64,000 nt of DNA, from contig JADJRE010000005.1 in NCBI GenBank assembly GCA_016712375.1, forward strand, positions 186,001 through 250,000. Reading direction: 5' to 3'. Of this stretch, positions 61,513-64,000 are shown piece by piece; positions within the stretch are counted from its first letter, which is position 1, and each line of letters begins with the position of its first letter. Made by a program: the position numbers and the translations under genes. The notes below the pieces were generated by a model that saw only the letters and a list, made by a program, of their open reading frames with translations, made no database searches and was not told the DNA's origin. This DNA is from Rhodospirillales bacterium. GTDB lineage: Bacteria; Pseudomonadota; Alphaproteobacteria; Rhodospirillales; Defluviicoccaceae.

Positions 61513-62376
61513 TTAGCGGAAAACGACCGTCTTGCCGTTGTTCAGCAGGACCCGATGCTGAATATGCCAGCGAACCGCCCGGGCGAGGACCACTGTCTCG
61601 ATATCCCGCCCGACCCGCGCCATGTCCTCCGGTCCCGCGCTATGGTCAACCCGTTCGACCGCTTGCTCGATGATCGGCCCGGCGTCGAGATCAGCAACGA
61701 CGTAATGGGCGGTGGCCCCGATCAGCTTCACGCCCAGATCGTGCGCCTGATGGTAAGGCCGCTTTCCCTTGAAGCCAGGCAGAAACGAGTGGTGAATGTT
61801 AATGCAGCGGCCGCGTAGCCGGTCGCAGGTGCCGGCCGACAGAATCTGCATGTAGCGGGCGAGGACCACCAAATCGATTTCCATGTCGCGGACCAGATCG
61901 AGGATTGCCCTTTCCTGCTCAGGCCGGTTTTCCGAGGTCACCGGCAGGTGGTGGAAAGGAATGCCGTGCCAACGGATCAGCGGCTCCAGATCCGGATGGT
62001 TAGAGACGACCGCGGCAATCTCCACGTGCAGATCGCCGGTCCGATAGCGGTAGAGCAGGTCGTTGAGGCAATGGTCGAGTTTCGAGACGAGGATCAGCAG
62101 ACGTTCGCGCCGTTGTGCGTCGTGCAGGCCCCAAACCATGTTGAAGCGTTCGGCAATGCGCGAGAAGCGATGGGCAAAACGATCGTGCGGCGGCGCAGCC
62201 GCTCCCAGCTGGAACACCGTACGCATGAAGAAACGCTGCGTCCGCGAATCGCCGAAGTGCGACGATTCAGTGATGAAGGCATCGTGATCAGCGAGAAAAC
62301 CGGCAACCGCGGCGACGATACCGGTGCGGTCCGGGCAGGAAATGGTCAGGATGTGTAACTGCTCGCCCTCGATCAA
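61513..62376 (-). CDS. purU: Formyltetrahydrofolate deformylase
   Basis: PurU hydrolyses 10-formyl-THF to formate and THF. It has 287 aa. I choose TTG at 62376, preceded by GGGGGCAAG, which gives the usual N-terminal ACT domain (LHILTISCPDRTGIVAAVAGFLADHDAFI). The formyltransferase-like domain has AVVSNHPDLEPL, the catalytic NIHHSFLPGFKGKRPYHQA and GATAHYVVADLDAGPIIEQ (catalytic Asp). The longer frame to 62649 is a shadow of ggt. It follows ggt by about 25 bases. Confidence 0.94.
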   Translation of the reverse strand: MIEGEQLHILTISCPDRTGIVAAVAGFLADHDAFITESSHFGDSRTQRFFMRTVFQLGAAAPPHDRFAHRFSRIAERFNMVWGLHDAQRRERLLILVSKLDHCLNDLLYRYRTGDLHVEIAAVVSNHPDLEPLIRWHGIPFHHLPVTSENRPEQERAILDLVRDMEIDLVVLARYMQILSAGTCDRLRGRCINIHHSFLPGFKGKRPYHQAHDLGVKLIGATAHYVVADLDAGPIIEQAVERVDHSAGPEDMARVGRDIETVVLARAVRWHIQHRVLLNNGKTVVFR

Positions 62377-62401
62377 TGCTTGCCCCCTTTGGCCAGCGAA
62401 A

Positions 62402-63976
62402 TCAAACCGTGCACGCAACGCCACCGCGCCTCGCATCGCCGGCGCCCTCAAAGGCACCGGTGGCGCTGCGGCGCACCATATGCACGCCACCAAAGAAAAG
62501 ATTCTGCGCCGGCCAGTTGGCGATCTGCAGATCGGCCGCGGCGGCGGCGACGGCGTCTTCCGCGAAGCCTGGTTCAACGCTGAGGATCGCCTCCTCACAA
62601 TGCAAACGCGGTGCTGCCACCGCTTCTTGCGGGCGCATGTCGAAAGCAAGGACGTTGAGTAATGCCTGAAGCATCGCGGTGCGGATCCGGTTGGAGCCGC
62701 CCGAGCCCAAGGCCGTGGTGCCGCCCGCTGCGTCGCGGACGATAGCGGGCGTCATCATTGACGACAGCCGCGAGTCGCGTGGCCACGCGGCGGCGACTCC
62801 ATCTGGTAGCAATCCCGCCTCGCCCAACATGTTGTTGAGGATGATGCCGGTGCCAGGAAGGACGTAAGCCGAACCCTCTCCGTTCGACACCGAGAGGCTG
62901 GCAACGCTGCCGGACCGGTCGACGACGCTGATCTGCGTTGTTCCCCGAACCACCCGTGCCGAAGCGGCCACTTCGTCGCGCCATCGGGCAATCAGCGCCG
63001 GATTGAGCAACAGGTCCGCGGCGTCAGCCTTCTCTAGCCCAGGTTCATGCAGCCGCTCCTCGATACGAGCCTGCTCCGTCGCCTGCATCACTGCAACCAG
63101 CCGGCGCAAATGCGATGGGGAGCCGAAGCCGCCATCCAGCCGGCCCAATGCTTCCCAAAGAGCCAGTCCGAAGCCGACCAGGATGCCGCCGCTGCAGGGC
63201 GGCGGGTTGAGGTCCACGAGTCCGCCAAACACCGGCAGCGTCAGCGGCAGCCGCCGCTCCACCCGGTATGTTTCCAGGTCGGCGCGGGTCAAATGACCAC
63301 CGCGAGCTTCGCAGTCGCGGGCCAACAGCGCCGCCATCTCCCCGCGGTAGAACAGGTCCTCGCCTTCGATCGCGATGGCCTCCAAGGCATCCGCGAGTTC
63401 CGGCATGCGCAGCAACTCGCCCTCACTGATCAATTCGCCGCGCCGCTGGGGGCTTTCAAATAGCGCGCCCATCGATGGGTCCGCGTTGACAATGGCGCCG
63501 ACGACCCGCAGCACGTAGGCTTGCATTCCATCAACCAGCACGCCATTTCGCGCCAATCCCACTGCTGGCTGAATCAGATTGCGCAGCGGCATGTGACCGA
63601 GGTCACGGTGCGCGGCGAAGAGACCCTTGACGATCCCGGGCGTGGCAATCGCGCCGAGGCCGATGTGGAATGTTTGCGTCGCCGGGCCGAAGTCGGCGAC
63701 GATCTCACGGAAATCAAGCTCGCCGTCTATCCTGCGGCGCCGAGGCGTCTGTACGAAGAAATCGTAGACGATCGTGCGCCCGGCATGAGGGCCGTCTGCC
63801 GGGCGGACAGTAAGAAACCCCCCGCCGCCCAATGACGCCAGCACCGGCTCGGCAACGCACGCGGCCAGCAGAGCCGCGAGTGCCGCATCGATAGCGTTGC
63901 CGCCCTCGGCCAATACCGCGCAAGCGGCAGCCGCCGTCTGTGCATGACCTGCCGCGACCATGCCTTTTATCGTCAC
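62402..63976 (-). CDS. ggt: Gamma-glutamyltransferase family protein
   Basis: This N-terminal-nucleophile hydrolase of 524 aa acts on gamma-glutamyl compounds such as glutathione. The N-terminal AAGHAQTAAAACAVLAEGGNAIDAA and SLGGGGFLTV are typical. Autocleavage would create the Thr nucleophile near residue 345 in RGTTQISVVDRSGSVASLSVSNGEG. The small-subunit motif LNNMLGE and LGSGGSNRI complete the match. No signal peptide is visible, so it may be cytosolic or belong to the GGT-like acylase subgroup. It forms an operon with purU. Confidence 0.92.
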   Translation of the reverse strand: MTIKGMVAAGHAQTAAAACAVLAEGGNAIDAALAALLAACVAEPVLASLGGGGFLTVRPADGPHAGRTIVYDFFVQTPRRRRIDGELDFREIVADFGPATQTFHIGLGAIATPGIVKGLFAAHRDLGHMPLRNLIQPAVGLARNGVLVDGMQAYVLRVVGAIVNADPSMGALFESPQRRGELISEGELLRMPELADALEAIAIEGEDLFYRGEMAALLARDCEARGGHLTRADLETYRVERRLPLTLPVFGGLVDLNPPPCSGGILVGFGLALWEALGRLDGGFGSPSHLRRLVAVMQATEQARIEERLHEPGLEKADAADLLLNPALIARWRDEVAASARVVRGTTQISVVDRSGSVASLSVSNGEGSAYVLPGTGIILNNMLGEAGLLPDGVAAAWPRDSRLSSMMTPAIVRDAAGGTTALGSGGSNRIRTAMLQALLNVLAFDMRPQEAVAAPRLHCEEAILSVEPGFAEDAVAAAAADLQIANWPAQNLFFGGVHMVRRSATGAFEGAGDARRGGVACTV

Positions 63977-64000
63977 TCTCTTTATCCATTCTTGTTGCCA

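Noticed and set aside
1..64000. CRISPR arrays, rRNA genes, replication origin
   Set aside because: No regularly spaced direct repeats, rRNA-like sequence or DnaA-box cluster was seen on reading both strands.

Overview
The window is high-GC chromosomal DNA from a Gram-negative bacterium, most likely an alphaproteobacterium of the Rhodospirillales type. The evidence is a ccmCDEFGHI cytochrome c maturation operon, the divergent xseA/purD pair, korAB with an FprA-type reductase, purU, folE, apaG, a DUF1244 protein and two split tldD/pmbA genes. Genus cannot be fixed from the sequence alone.

Layout. 1-1.7 kb: an unknown CDS and a decayed REP-associated transposase (RAYT) between inverted REP-like repeats. 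1.7-9.4 kb: an acyl-CoA catabolic cluster with three AMP-forming CoA ligases, an SDR, an acyl-CoA dehydrogenase and a secreted protein. 9.5-16.5 kb: a GST, the ccm operon on the minus strand and a divergent small c-type cytochrome. 16.5-20.9 kb: pgeF, a bacteriohemerythrin, an orphan Flp-like pilin, folE, apaG, a radical SAM enzyme and tRNA-Gly(CCC). 20.9-24.9 kb: a four-gene biotin-dependent, Na+-pumping (methylmalonyl-CoA type) decarboxylase operon plus a small membrane protein. 25.2-31.2 kb: a CaiB-type CoA transferase, a Pat-like acyl-CoA synthetase/GNAT fusion, an Acs-like ligase and a coupled acyl carrier protein. 31.4-32.3 kb: an L,D-transpeptidase followed by a Braun-lipoprotein (Lpp) homologue. 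32.7-38.2 kb: an accessory island with a phage-tail-fibre gene split by a complete IS1595-family element (perfect 25-bp inverted repeats, perfect 8-bp target duplication) that carries a passenger gene with a HEPN-type RNxxxH motif, followed by a coupled tail-associated protein with a clan GH-A-like glycosidase signature. 38.2-49.8 kb: fba, an aldo/keto reductase, tldD, metZ, a rhodanese, FprA-like reductase, korB, korA and pmbA. 49.8-52.7 kb: a diacylglycerol-kinase-like gene diverging from a PlcP/LpxH-like phosphoesterase and a GT4 glycosyltransferase, a possible phospholipid-remodelling module. 52.7-64 kb: xseA, purD, DUF1244, tadA, a GIY-YIG-like/glycosyltransferase fusion, a PLDc_N membrane protein, a C-terminal processing protease, rpmG, a Crp/Fnr regulator, purU and ggt.

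A caution covers the whole window. About a dozen otherwise good genes (ccmI, pgeF, an acyl-CoA ligase, fprA, pmbA, the lipid kinase, the tail glycosidase, a GST) carry one-base indels, mostly in short homopolymers. This looks more like uncorrected sequencing error than real decay, so these genes are reported as single genes with disrupted frames. The RAYT and the IS-split tail gene are better candidates for true pseudogenes.
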